Shown here piece by piece: positions 11,828 through 22,613 of a DNA stretch of 64,000 bases; positions within the stretch are counted from its first letter, which is position 1; each line of letters begins with the position of its first letter. The notes under the pieces are model-generated. The model worked only from the letters and a program-made list of their open reading frames with translations. It did not search any database and had not been told where the DNA came from. This stretch comes from Takifugu bimaculatus (Eukaryota; Chordata; Actinopteri; Tetraodontiformes; Tetraodontidae): the NCBI GenBank assembly GCA_004026145.2, contig CP034995.1:1042001-1106000 (forward strand), given 5' to 3'. A program made the position numbers and the translations under genes.

Positions 11828-14065
11828 TCACGCCTCACGCCACTCATGATCTGATAGGTCCTGAATCAACGTCAGGACTCTGGGGTTCACATGAAGCCTG
11901 GATTTTTTTTGACTTCTCAACCTTTGTCCCCTTCTCAGGGTTGATGGAGAAAAAACACCTGTGGAACAGAGGAAAGATAGTTGACTACACTACAAACAAA
12001 ATATGTGAAACTTATTGTTTCTGTGAATTGTTATCCCTGTAAGTTCAAATATCAAATAAGCCTCATCAGAGCCAAAAACACGCACCTCTGCAGAAACTCC
12101 AGGGTTGATGCCAGCTCTGATGGGTAGTGAATATTGAAACAATAAAAGCTCCCAAACATCAGGCATAGGGCAGAAGCAAAGGAGGGGATGTTGTCCTTCA
12201 CGATGTTTCGATCCACACTAAGCATGTATCGTTTTGCAGAATAGCAGGACGATCCTATGAAAATTACAGTAACATCATAGTAAAAGAGCAATCTATCAAA
12301 ATAGAAAAGACAAAGGAAATGATACAGAAAAGGTGAGTTTACTTACCGCACACAATAATGGTAGGAGTCAAAGGCACTTGGTCCATGTGAATTTCCCCTG
12401 CGAGGCATGTGTCCTCCACATAGCAGAAGATGGCGTCTTCCTTCTCATTGAAGTAAGCTAACAGCAGCAACACCATGTCCACAAGGTCTTGAGAGCAACC
12501 ACTTTGGTCTCCTCATTATTTGATACTTGGTTACAGCCTGAAGGAACTTGCCACTCTTATTTACACAAACTGTTTTCATGTAGTGCAGGAGTCGGTTTCC
12601 CTTTACTGTCAAGATTCCGTAAGAAAACTGCTTTTAGCTGAACTCCGGTAAGCTCCTCAAAATGGACTGCCATACCAAGCTCATCAAACAAATATGGCCA
12701 CTCTCCAAGGAGGTGCTTGATATTTTCCCCCCGATTGACTTGTTTCCGTTGAGTGTAGAAAGTCTGTTTCATTAGAAGTTTCACCTCCTCTGGATTTGCA
12801 TCAGTTTGCAGGGACATCATCTTCAGTTTTTTCTTTTGTTGAAGCTGGCTCTCTGTGGTCCCTCCAAGGCGCAGAAATCTTAAATCCCATTTAATACAGC
12901 CATAGGTGTCTTGGATTGCTGCCCTTTTTTCTGGAGAAACTTCATCTGTGTCAGACTCATCAGTGAAATGCTTCCGTTTTCTTATTTTTGGAGCTGTAGC
13001 TCGCCTTTTCAACTCTATTTTGAAGCTGTTTGACGAGAGAATGGTACCCTGGCCCAATCACATCTCCCTCTATTATGTCTTGCAAAGACTTTGGATATTT
13101 TGCCAACATCTTCTTGGCAACTTCTGTAGTAGACCTTTTAGTTATCAAAGAGTGTTTTTGCATCATCTCCGCAACCACAATTCGGATCATCTCTCTTCTC
13201 ATACCCGGGGTTGGACGTTTTCCTCGCTCCAGTGATTGTGTTAGTTGTTCTGGAAGCTTATGCCATGGTATCTCAAAGCTGTCCACCCAATCTATATCGG
13301 GGCTTTGGCCATAGTTGGAAGAAGTTAAAGATGAACTTCTGGGTGAAATAGACTCTGGGAATAATGGAGGTTCTGGAGAAGCAACAGCAGACGAGCTACT
13401 TGTTTCAGGAGTCTCACCTGTGAACACACAAAGTAACAAGACTACAAAATTAACAACAATGTATGAAGATAAGGGATAAAAATCTACAAGGTCACAGATT
13501 TCCAGACATTCCAACCATGTAGTCCTTTTTGCCACTGAGTACAGGTGACATTCAGGATGACAGTTAGCTTTCTGTGTATCCATTACAAAATACACAGCTT
13601 ATACACACACACACACACACACACACACTTATATTACACACTGAACATGCTTGGTGTTTTCTGGACATGTGAGCATTAAAGGATGACTTCACAGTAAATT
13701 GATTACTGCAGCCTATTACTGGGCATGCCACAGGTCGCCCCTCTGCAATATGTGATTTTAAGTGGACACTAAGTTCTTTGACTGTAATATTTGCATCCAC
13801 ACATCGAAATACCACACTTAAAATTTGTAAGTACAGCCCCTGCAGTAACCGGGGATGACGGGACGTTATGAGCACGATAGTAGTGACCTTTGAACATAAT
13901 AAACATAAAACATTAAAACATAAAACATAAGTACAAAATGTCCTGCTTGCAGTCGGCGCCAACACATTTGAAAAATGGGCGCGGTTCATTCCTGTGGATT
14001 TTACAGTGCAGCACATAACCCCTCAAACTCTGTAACGTTTTACTGCAAAATTGACATGTTAACAT
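11828..14065 (-). pseudogene. Zinc-finger / SAMD3-like multi-exon gene, frame-broken
   Basis: I recognise this as a large uncharacterised fish protein family related to the C-terminal half of SAMD3; its function is unknown. Exons read on the minus strand: 14065 to about 13950, with a C2H2 finger (CQFC..HCKIH); a second finger segment around 13820-13660 (CPVIGC..HMSRKH); 13417-12347, with DIDWVDSFEIPWHKLPEQ, QDTYGCIKWDLRFL and EEVKLLMKQTFYTQRKQ; 12254-12086, with SAKRYMLSVDRNIV and SELASTLEFLQR; and 11958-11828, ending at a TGA. Junctions at 13417, 12347/12254 and 12086/11958 fit GT..AG. A non-coding first exon probably ends at 14275 (AG then GTAAGC). The frame changes by one base near 13018 and 12600, again before about 12500, and in an A-run near 11910, so no full protein can be made as written. 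Either the gene is decayed or the sequence has indel errors. Confidence 0.65.
13602..13628. repeat. (CA)n microsatellite
   Basis: About 13 CA units in an intron of the zinc-finger/SAMD3-like gene. Confidence 0.9.
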
Positions 14066-15489
14066 TTTCGTCAGAAATCGCTTAAAACAAGTTTTAAACA
14101 AGCGAAATTTTCAATAATGTACTTGCAACGAATTACTTCAGCGCTAGCTAATGCTAACACGAAGCTAACGCGCTAGCTCCAAACAGCGACCAACAAGGTA
14201 GCCAAAACTGACCAACTAAAAACTGGGGGATAGTTATAGCGTACCATAGAGAAAATTAGAATTAGAAAGCTTACCTGATCTGTAAATCTTGCCTGCTCTG
14301 GTCAACTTGACTGCTGGTGGTGCTCATCCGTACCTGGCTTCAGATGGCGGTCAACGGGGAATCGCGTGCACGCAGTTGATTGGTTGTCCGTGATCCAATT
14401 AAAGAACAGAAATAAAGTGCTGGGCAGCGCGTGGACTGGAAATGATCTGGTCACCTTTGAAATTTTTCTGAGGCTGAATAGTTAACTATTGTAAATCTGC
14501 ACACTGGTCTCAATGCAGTCAGACATTTATAATGATATTATAACCAATTAAATACTAAATTAACTAGGATATTGTGAGCTAACATACAGAGGTGGATGCC
14601 AGACCTTCAGTGCTTGGACAATGGTGACAATGGTTATTGATGATATTGAAATGGCCCTGTGGACCATTGGGATCATCAGAGAATGTGATATGATCAGACT
14701 AGCTTCCCTATTTTTGGTAGACATTCTGGCCACATAAAGATGCCAAATAAGTTTAGCAATATTTTTATGCTGTCTTTTGTCTTACTTTTTAAAGGTTTTA
14801 AAATACATTGCATATTGCATAATTTCTGCCTCAGCAATGATGCCATTTAAAGGCTTTGCACCATTTTTATTAATGGAAATTTCTATGGTTTAAAATATGT
14901 ATTTTTTTTTAACAAAGACTTTATTTTAACACTGAAATGAAGTTATTTCAACTGTATCACAATGTTTTTTATGCTACGTCATACATATGTATAAACATCA
15001 AGAATATATGATTATTTCAACACATTTTATATGTTAAATTAACAGTTTCAAATAGTTTGGAGCTTTACTAAATAATAAGATAAAATATACACCTTTTGAT
15101 TGTTTTTCTATTTACGGATCATTTCTGTCATGATTTTACAGAAAATCGTTGTTTATTTCACGGACATTTTTTACAGTGTGCAAGAAAACTGAATTCCTGC
15201 ATTAGTTCGATGGCAAAATGCATGTAGATGCCTGGTTTCTAATAAAACCATTCCAGAGAAGTCGCAAGTCTTTCTACGTCTAAAATATCCCGTCTTGTTA
15301 CCTTTGCATGGTAATTATTCATAATTTCTCTTCAAATGCCCGTGAAGGTGTGACCTTCACACACCTTTTTTTTTTTTTGTTTAATCAGTGTTTTTTCTCC
15401 AAAGCAGGAGCATGACAAACTTGTTATAGCAGAAAGATTCCATCAGCTGCTACCACGGGTTCTTACCAGTTTTGTCTTGTTTTTTTCAG

Positions 15490-16607
15490 ATGAAGATGGC
15501 TTCTCAAAGGTCGAAGCCTATTTTTAAACACTGCTTCACGATCCTGCTCCTGCTGTGTCTGTTGCTTACCATCTTCCTGCTATGTGGTGTCCAGAGGGCC
15601 TCAGGTGCCAAACAGTCTACTCTTACTTCATAAACACTACCAGAGGTTTTTCAACAGGAGTGACACTGCACAGCACCAACAGGCTGCTGCTTCAGCCAAC
15701 AAACCTCACACTGATTGAGAGGTCAACAGCACCATCTTCTGAGCCACTGACTGCTCCTCCCAATTCAACAGAATACCATCTGGCTTACCCACGCAACCAC
15801 CGCTTTATCATGGATAACGCAGAGGCGTGCAAGACCAGGACTCCTTTCCTGGTTCTGATGGTTCCAGTGGCGCCGCACAACCTTGAGGCCCGGGATGCCA
15901 TCAGGCAGACGTGGGGTAATCAGAGCGTGGTTCAGGGGGAGGAGGTGCTGACTCTCTTCATGCTGGGAATTACCGCAGGAGACGACGCTGAACAGGTCCA
16001 GGACAGGATCAAGCAGGAGAATCTCAAGCACGGCGATTTGATCCAGAGTAACTTCCTGGACTCTTACCTCAACCTGACCATCAAAACCATGGTGATCATG
16101 GACTGGCTGGCCACATACTGCTCCACAGCAGCCTACAGCATGAAGATTGACTCAGACATGTTTCTGAACATTGACAATTTAGTGATCATGCTGAAAAAGC
16201 CAGACATCCCGAAGGGGGACTACCTGACGGGGATGCTTATGATAGACAGGCCAGTTGTGCGTTCCCATGATTCTAAATGGTACGTCCCAGAGGAGCTGTT
16301 CCCTGAGTCCACATACCCGCCCTACACTCTGGGAATGGGATACGTCTTCTCAAATGATCTTCCAGGAAGATTGGTGGAAACATCTAAATCAATCAAGCCC
16401 TTTAACATCGAAGATGCTTACATTGGAATGTGCATGAGAAAGCTGGGAATTGCGCTCACATCGCCTCCGGATCCCTCCCAGTTCCGGGCCTACAACACCC
16501 GCTATGACCGCTGTGAATACTCCAGAATCATCACCTACATTCTTGGGACTTCAGAGGAGTTGATCAAATACTGGACGGACCTAAAGAAGCCTGAACCACC
16601 TTGTTAG
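15490..16607 (+). CDS. Beta-1,3-galactosyltransferase-like (GT31), copy A, frame break in stem
   Basis: Golgi type II glycosyltransferase of family GT31, which moves galactose (or GlcNAc in related members) from a UDP-sugar onto a glycan. The catalytic domain is complete from about 15770 to the TAG at 16605: RDAIRQTWG at 15891, LFMLGITAG, the acceptor-side SNFLDSYLNLTIKT, the metal-binding DSD at 16149-16157, YPPYTLGMGYVFS and EDAYIGMCMRKLGI at 16410. The natural start is probably ATG 15490, right after a TTTTTTCAG acceptor. That frame gives a basic start and a leucine-rich anchor (FTILLLLCLLLTIFLLCG) but stops at 15631. The catalytic frame is a different one, with a stop at 15525 and no ATG before 15582. 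One base seems lost between about 15560 and 15630, unless splicing joins the parts. Nearest to the B3GALT1/2/5 group; substrate unknown. Confidence 0.85.
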
Positions 16608-16788
16608 CATCATCAGGAAATTATTTATTTAATTTATAGAAGAGATCAATGAAATCTGGGATTGTTCAGAAATTCTAAAACTGCACTATACTGTAGACAC
16701 ACAGAGCTTAACAAAGAGGCCTGTAAGTGTGCTGCCTCTCCTATGTTTTTTTTTTTTTTTTTTACTGGAATTGATGAATTCACCATAA

Positions 16789-16794
16789 AATAAA
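16789..16794 (+). terminator. Poly(A) signal of galactosyltransferase copy A
   Basis: AATAAA about 180 bases after the stop codon. Downstream text (TGTAGTCCAAA..CCTTTGTCCCT, about 16816) recurs after relic B near 18520, so the 3' flank was part of the duplicated unit. Confidence 0.6.
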
Positions 16795-17507
16795 CATCAT
16801 TTAATGTAAAAAAAAATGTAGTCCAAAAACAACCCTTTGTCCCTAAAAGGAACTGTTTGTTTAAGTAAATAGATGTACATCATATATGTAAAAAATGTTT
16901 TGCAAATTTACACAAAATGCCACCAACACAAGCACCAACAACCATTGTCACAAACACCAGCAGTTTTTCAGTGTAATTCAAAAGAAAAACTACATGTTTG
17001 TGGGGAAACGTTTAAACTAGAATCAGGATGTACAGCAGCCACGCCACCGTGGATTCATCATGCTTGTGTTCATCTCAACGGTGCATAAAAGTAAGTCTGA
17101 CTTGTTCTTGTACCTGACATGCGACTATTCCTCATCACTCTACTGGCTGCTTGAAAAGTTTCGATTAGAAGAACCAAATCAGATCACTGGGAAGGAAATT
17201 CAAGCTCAATCTGGAATTGTTAAGCCTGTGAGTTAAGGAAGTGCAGCAGGATTCGGGGTTGATCTTTACAGTAATCATGGCTGGCTGGCTGACCTGCTCC
17301 CTCTGGGATGGAATTAAAAGGTAAGAACTTGAAGTGTAACATCATTCTACAGATGTTGCATTTTCACTGCACCTTTCATACCTGACTGAGCAACCAGTCT
17401 ATGTCTTTCTTGTGTTTCTGCTGCTTTACTAATAACCCTCCTCCCACTTTTAATCATATACCAGACACAAAGGTGGTTGTAGCTGTGCTTGTGAATCGAA
17501 CTTTTGG

Positions 17508-18195
17508 CTACCAAATCAGATGAAGGGATTGTTTTTGCAGGTTCAGCACCGGGTCTAATCTGACCTCTCTGATTCCTTTCAAAATATGTGACAGTATCCT
17601 GAGTTTGAACAAGAAGAGGCTGTTTCTTTTTGTGCTGCTGATCACGTTTGGGATCGCAGTCTCCCTGTGGTCACTGCAGAACAACATTTTTTCTGGGTCT
17701 AATCACAAAATGGTCCACCAAAACAAACATCTGTCGCCTGATTGTTACAACCAGAATTCAGCACCAAATAAAACCAGTGAAACTACAGAAGACTCTGGTG
17801 TTTGGCCTGCAGCATCACCCAGTTTACTGTGAACTGGATGAGAAAACCAAACAACTACTGTTTTATCATGGATTATGCGGAGGTATCCAAGTCTAGGACT
17901 CCTTTTCCGGGTTTCATTGTTCAAGTTGCTCTGCAAATCTTAGAGGCTTAGACATAGCGCAACTAAAACAAGCATAAAGGGAGGAGGTGCCTCCTTTCTT
18001 TATGCTAGGCATCACCAGAGAGAATGAAGTTGAACAGGTCCAGAAGGAGATTAAACGGGAGGATGTGAAGCACAGCAACCTGGACTTCCTACTCTTACTG
18101 ACCATCAAAACCATGGTGATCCTGGACTGGCTGCTCCACAGTGTGGTGATGGGCATCACTGGATGGGAAATAAAGAAGCCTCAGCTGTTGTATTA
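17508..18195 (+). pseudogene. Beta-1,3-galactosyltransferase relic B
   Basis: A decayed tandem copy. A splice-acceptor-like TTTTTGCAG (17532-17540) is followed by a frame encoding a basic start and membrane anchor (KKRLFLFVLLITFGIAVSLW) and a Thr/Asn-rich stem that ends at a stop (17830-17832). No ATG begins it. Homology to copy A resumes at TTTATCATGGATTATGC (17858), then FFMLGITRENEVEQVQ and LTIKTMVILDWL in another frame. It then jumps straight to the C-terminal WEIKKPQLLY end at 18195. The deleted part includes the DSD and ED motifs, so no transferase activity is possible. Shared flanks with C (CTACCAAATCAGATGAAGGG) and with A downstream show tandem duplication. Confidence 0.85.
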
Positions 18196-19394
18196 GCACA
18201 ATGCCAAAATCATTAATTTGGGGGTGGAGGGTATTCACGCTTTTCTGATGTTCCGGTAAATGTTCATGAATAAATAAACCTGGGATTGTTTTTCTCATAA
18301 GTGATAAAACTGCCTTGTAGAAATGGTGAGTTATCTTCTGAATATATGACTTCACATTTTTGACAGAAGTGTATGTGTGGGGTTTCATTAATACGCCTGT
18401 AAGTGTGCAATTACTGCACGTGCACACCTACATGCTTTTTTTTTTTGGCCAATAAAAGTGTCCGATGGTGAACCAACGAGTAATTTTTGCATTAAAAAAA
18501 AATGGATTTCATGCAAGAAATGTAGTCCAAACATAATCCTTTGTCCCTCATACTGTTTCATAGTTCAATTAATTAAAGAATTGTGCATCAAATATGTCAA
18601 ACTAAAGGACATCTTGCCCATTAACACAAAACGTCACCAACACCAGCTTCTCCTGTGCATGCTAACTGTACCAAACGAGCCTGTGGGTAGTTAGCATTGT
18701 AGCATTGTAGCTTTCATGACGCGTAGTGAAGCGTCGCTCCACATTGTGCTGCTTCGCTGTCATCACAGTCGCCCCACAAATGCAACATACGCACCTTCCT
18801 TTCACAGTAGTAAAAAATTACTCTTCCTCCCATTCACTTTGAAAATGATAAATTTACTGTCTTCTTTTTGCCATGTTTTTGGGGTAGAAAATTGCACTCC
18901 ACTCACCATCTTCACTGCCCGCTAGTTTATTCTCCACAAGCGCAAAGGTTCTTTCATGCGCACAATACTGACCTTTGAACACCTTCACTTTATTTATATT
19001 TTTATTGATTTTTAAGACATTGTCATTTTAAAATCTGTGTGTGGTTTCATTAATAGGCCTGTTAGGGAGTCCATTCTGGGTTCTGGGGATGGGAGGTTAT
19101 CTTATTTAAAGATTTCTGCCTGTTCCAATGTAAAAGTTTTGAGATTACAGTTATTGAAAGGGGATAAAGTTGTGATCAATGCACATCTTTCTTCATGTCA
19201 ACATGCCTGCAGCTTGTCTGTAGATCCTCCAGAGTTTCTGTTGAGGATTTGAATAATCATTTACATAGTTTTCTTTGCAGCCACATCAGGTAGAAGCCAC
19301 TGGTTTCTCTCAATAAAACCCATATCCACATGGACCAGGGGGTGGAAAGTTGCTTTAAAGATCAGAATGGAAGCAACAAATGGGTTGGATTTGA
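18196..19394. other. Spacer between relics B and C
   Basis: The first 450 bases match the 3' flank of copy A in order but with many changes. The rest is unique or carries CAATAAAACCC-like text. No gene is seen. Confidence 0.5.
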
Positions 19395-20400
19395 GCTACC
19401 AAATCAGATGAAGGGATTGTTTATACAGGTTCAGCACCGGGTCTAATCTTGTTACGATACATGGTGGTAGCGGACCTGAACGCAGACCAGGACACAGTGG
19501 TGAGGAGGTCAAAGGCTTTATTTACAGGGAAGGGGAGCACACATTAACAGAAACAGTCCTCCTGGACCGCAGGGGGATCGGGAGGCAGCGTCCGCCCGTC
19601 CCAGGTCCATCGGCGAGTCCCCAAACCAGACGCAGTCCCCCTGGACTGCCGGGAACTCGGAACACCGGTGAGTCCTCAACACGCTGCAGTCCTCCTGGAC
19701 CGGCGAGGACTCGGGAGTCCGGCGCAACACGCTCACCTCACGAACGTGCCCCGAGACACTGAGGGCAGAGGCAGTCCTCCTAGACTGCAAGGGGAGCAGG
19801 AGCGGTCCTCCAGGAGACACAGAACAGGAGCGGCCCTCCAGGAAAACTGGGAGCACAGGAGCCCAACCAAGCTCCCACACTAGACCAACAAACACACTCC
19901 CTACACAAACAGACACCCCGGCACTGACAGGCAGGCACAACTTGCTTAAATAGGCAGCAAGATGTAAATTGCCTACAGGTGCGCCTGCCTGCAGTGCCAG
20001 CTGCACCCAATTGTGCTCAACACCACACCCTGCAGGCCAAAGACAGACACAAACCAGAAATCCCAACAAATCTGGCCTCTTCGATTCCTTTCAGAATATC
20101 TACCAATAACCTGGGTTGTAGCAAGAAGATTTCTTGCTGCTGCTGGTCATGTTTTTACAGAACAACGTTCCTTTTTCCTGGGTACGATCACAAAATTGTC
20201 TATCAAAACAAACATCTGTCACTTGATCTTCAAAACCAGAATTCAGCACCAAATAAAACCACTGAAACTACAGAAGACTCTGGTGTTCTGCCTACAACAT
20301 CATGGAGACGTGCAGCACCAGGACTCCTTTCCTGGCTGTGATGGTTCCGGTGGTGCCGCACAACCTGGAGGCCCAGGATGCTACTAGATGCTACCATAAG
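19395..20400 (+). pseudogene. Beta-1,3-galactosyltransferase relic C, split by a solo LTR
   Basis: The upstream block (CTACCAAATCAGATGAAGGG ... GGTTCAGCACCGGGTCTAAT) is almost the same as in relic B. A 619-bp insertion (19450-20068) then interrupts it. Homology resumes at TCTGGCCTCTTCGATTCC and includes the stem segment NQNSAPNKTTETTEDSG and the start of the catalytic domain (AGGACTCCTTTCCTGGCTGT to CTGGAGGCCCAGGATGC, about 20315-20382). It ends near 20400. All catalytic motifs after the first are missing. It is closer to B than to A in the stem, so B and C probably duplicated from each other. Confidence 0.8.
19450..20068 (-). mobile_element. Solo LTR inserted in relic C
   Basis: The insert begins TGTTACGATAC and ends ATCCCAACA, with TG..CA ends and a TGTT/AACA inverted repeat. 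It is flanked by the 5-bp direct duplication AATCT (19445-19449 and 20069-20073). The empty site is seen in relic B, where GGGTCTAATCTGACCTC is continuous. Read on the minus strand it has a TATTTAAGC promoter-like box (about 19946) and an AATAAA signal (about 19517), in the order expected of an LTR. The middle (19550-19850) holds diverged GC-rich repeats of CAGTCCTCCTGGACCG type. The family is not identified. Confidence 0.82.
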
Positions 20401-21363
20401 CAGGCAACGCAGTAAAGCTCGAGAACTTAAAGGTTTCAACAAGTCATCGACAACAATCAATCAGCAAACACCAGGTGTAGAAGAAAAACACATGTGCAGA
20501 CAAATCTTTCCAATTATAACTTTCCAAAAAACAGCGCTCAAAAATCCCAAGGGAAAAAACAGAGGTTGCACACTTACAAAGACTTAGGTGACCCACATGT
20601 AAGTTACTGGCACAATCAGGCAGAAAGGCAGACTGGTTTAAATACCAAACTAATCAAGACCCAATGAGTCTCATGCGTCAACAAAATGGAGGGAAAAAGC
20701 AAAAACAGGAAGTAGATGGGTGGAGCACCTGCACGTGAACAACAAATCTAAACAAAATCACTTCCAACCTGAAGCGAACTAGCAGACTAGCACTAACACT
20801 TTCTGCCTCATCTGAAGTGTTGCACTTCACTGGGAAGTGTTCTTTCCATGGAATCACTGTTGCATTTGGATTTTTTTTCTTATCACGTATAATCAGTTTC
20901 TTGCGTCAGAACAGTCTGGAACATCTACAAGGTCTCCACGGACAGTCGTCATCACCAAAAGGGCGACAAGAGTGAAGATCAAACATAAAGGCAGCAATAG
21001 AACATCTTCACACTGAGCAGACAATTAAAAAGTTTTGCCTTTATTTACTTTGAGTTAACATCTTTGCCTTTTGTTCATGTTTGATTTGCCTGAGGCGACC
21101 GCTGACATGATATCAGGTTGCCTGCAAGGACTTTAGGACATTAGAAGTCTTAATCTGGTTTGGTTAGGACAGTAGAACAATTCTGGATAATTGAGAATTA
21201 AACACAAATAAAACAAGGTGCTCTTGGAACATCTAAGTAGAATTGTGCTAACATGCTCTTGCTCAAGAGCACTTCAACACACAGGACACAAGGATCAGGG
21301 AGTGGACCACTCACCATCTGACACTTGTGAACCTCAAAGGATGATTCTGATGATATAACTTTA
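20401..21363. other. Spacer, possible unclassified repeat
   Basis: No coding signal. CAGGCAGAAAGGCAGACTGG next to TTTAAATACC at about 20608-20645 resembles dispersed fish repeats or an LTR promoter, but I cannot find paired ends. Confidence 0.35.
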
Positions 21364-21749
21364 TGTGGCGGGGTGGAGAGAGGTGGAACGGTCAACGACA
21401 ACGCCACCTGGGGAATTTCACCCCAGGAATTAACCGGAAACAGGCACGCGCCGATACGGTTCGGTTCCAGAGGCAGAGACAGGATTGAGGGTCAGGCAGT
21501 ACAATTTTATTAAATCCAACTCAACACCAAAATAACTCGGCTGTACAAAAGTCAAACAAAAGGGGGGTGGACAGGGCTGGGGCCCCACCGGCAGGTAAAA
21601 CGCAATTAGGGGAGATAACCAAACTAAAAACACCCGTGCTACTGCAAGCAAAACTACACACGAGCGGTGAGGAAAACGCCCTCCACCAGGGGTTGGGTCC
21701 CCGCCGTGGCCCGCAGCACCTGTCCACAAAGAAAAGAGAACAATTAAAA

Positions 21750-21888
21750 CCCGGAGCTCTGTAATATTTGTATCTGGAATTGGTTCTATTGTCAAATACA
21801 TTTCGAAATTGGTACTTTTCTTCTCGAAGTCTTCATTCAACGAACACGCGGATCGGCAGCTACATACGGGAGGTATTGCGATCCAACA
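21750..21888 (+). repeat. 5' LTR, 3' portion only
   Basis: Matches the last 139 bases of the 3' LTR without a difference. The preceding base belongs to the surrounding LTR-like element, so U3 and the start of R have been lost. Confidence 0.93.
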
Positions 21889-21891
21889 ATT

Positions 21892-21909
21892 TGGTGACCC
21901 CGACGTGAT
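21892..21909 (+). promoter_or_regulatory. Primer-binding site for tRNA-Trp
   Basis: TGGTGACCCCGACGTGAT is complementary to the 3' end of vertebrate tRNA-Trp (..ATCACGTCGGGGTCA plus CCA) over 18 bases. It lies three bases after the LTR end, the expected place for starting minus-strand DNA synthesis. The tRNA sequence is from memory. Confidence 0.85.
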
Positions 21910-22124
21910 GAAGAGAGAAGTCATTTGAGGCAAGGAATTCAACAACGGTCACTTCGGAGGACAACTGACGACAAAGGGATCCCTTATAAAAAGGTAAGCA
22001 GACACCTGTTTAATCAAGCTCTGCATATTGGCAATTTCCAAAAATTTGTCGTCACTGTCAATTGAAGTGTCCTAGTTATAAATTCCAGATACAAATATAA
22101 AAATATTGACTGCAGGAATTACGG

Positions 22125-22295
22125 TTAGAGTCCGGAAGTACTGTTGAAATACACAGGGAAGTACTGTTGAAATACACAGGGAAGTACTGTTGAAAAACAC
22201 AGGGAAGTACTGTTGAAATACACAGGGAAGTACTGTTTGAAAAAGCAGGGAAGTACTGTTGTTGTAAAACACAGGGAAGTACTGTTGAAAAACAG
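22125..22295 (+). repeat. Tandem repeat in the retroviral leader
   Basis: About seven units of 23-30 bases built on GGGAAGTACTGTTGAAATAC ACA, with changes in the A-rich part. It lies between the primer-binding site and gag, where packaging signals usually are. Confidence 0.9.
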
Positions 22296-22613
22296 GGAAT
22301 AGACGGTTAGAGTAAACCGGAGCTAGTACAGTGCTGTATTGCTGTATACAGTGCACTGTATATTAAAAAGATTTGGGTTGGGACTCGGAGCGCAGTCGAC
22401 GGGACGGACACTCCCGACCCCCGAGATTTGTGTTTTGTGTGGGTTGGAAAAGTGCCAGAGTGAACGTGAATTAAAAGGCTCTTTGTCCTTGGGAATTAAC
22501 CCCCAGAGTGGAACCGGATCAAAGACGTTTGATCTAGAAGCTTGTTTCACTGAGGCATTGAGTTGACCGTTGGAGTCATTCACATTCAATCTCACTTGGG
22601 AGCATAGTTAAAG

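Larger units (their letters stand above)
11091..15178. mobile_element. Candidate 4.1-kb TIR-bounded transposon with an internal gene
   Basis: The left end reads CAGTGTAAAAAAAATCCCGT. The right end, read on the minus strand from 15178, gives CACTGTAAAAAATGTCCGT. The two agree over most of the outer 18 bases. Further in, both sides are AT-rich and rich in TTTACAGTAAAA-type motifs, for example 11110-11175 and 15130-15160. The only gene-like content, a minus-strand zinc-finger/SAMD3-like gene, lies wholly inside. Target duplication is unclear: TG or a shifted TGCA occurs on both sides. This may be an element carrying its own gene, or a host-type gene caught between two copies of a short TIR repeat. 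Confidence 0.55.

Noticed and set aside
15555..15560. GTG at 15555 as start of galactosyltransferase A
   Set aside because: Vertebrate genes do not normally start at GTG. ATG 15490 with a signal anchor is the sensible start, at the cost of a frame break.
19518..20069. 183-residue minus-strand open frame
   Set aside because: It lies almost wholly within the solo LTR and is a chance frame over GC-rich repeats.
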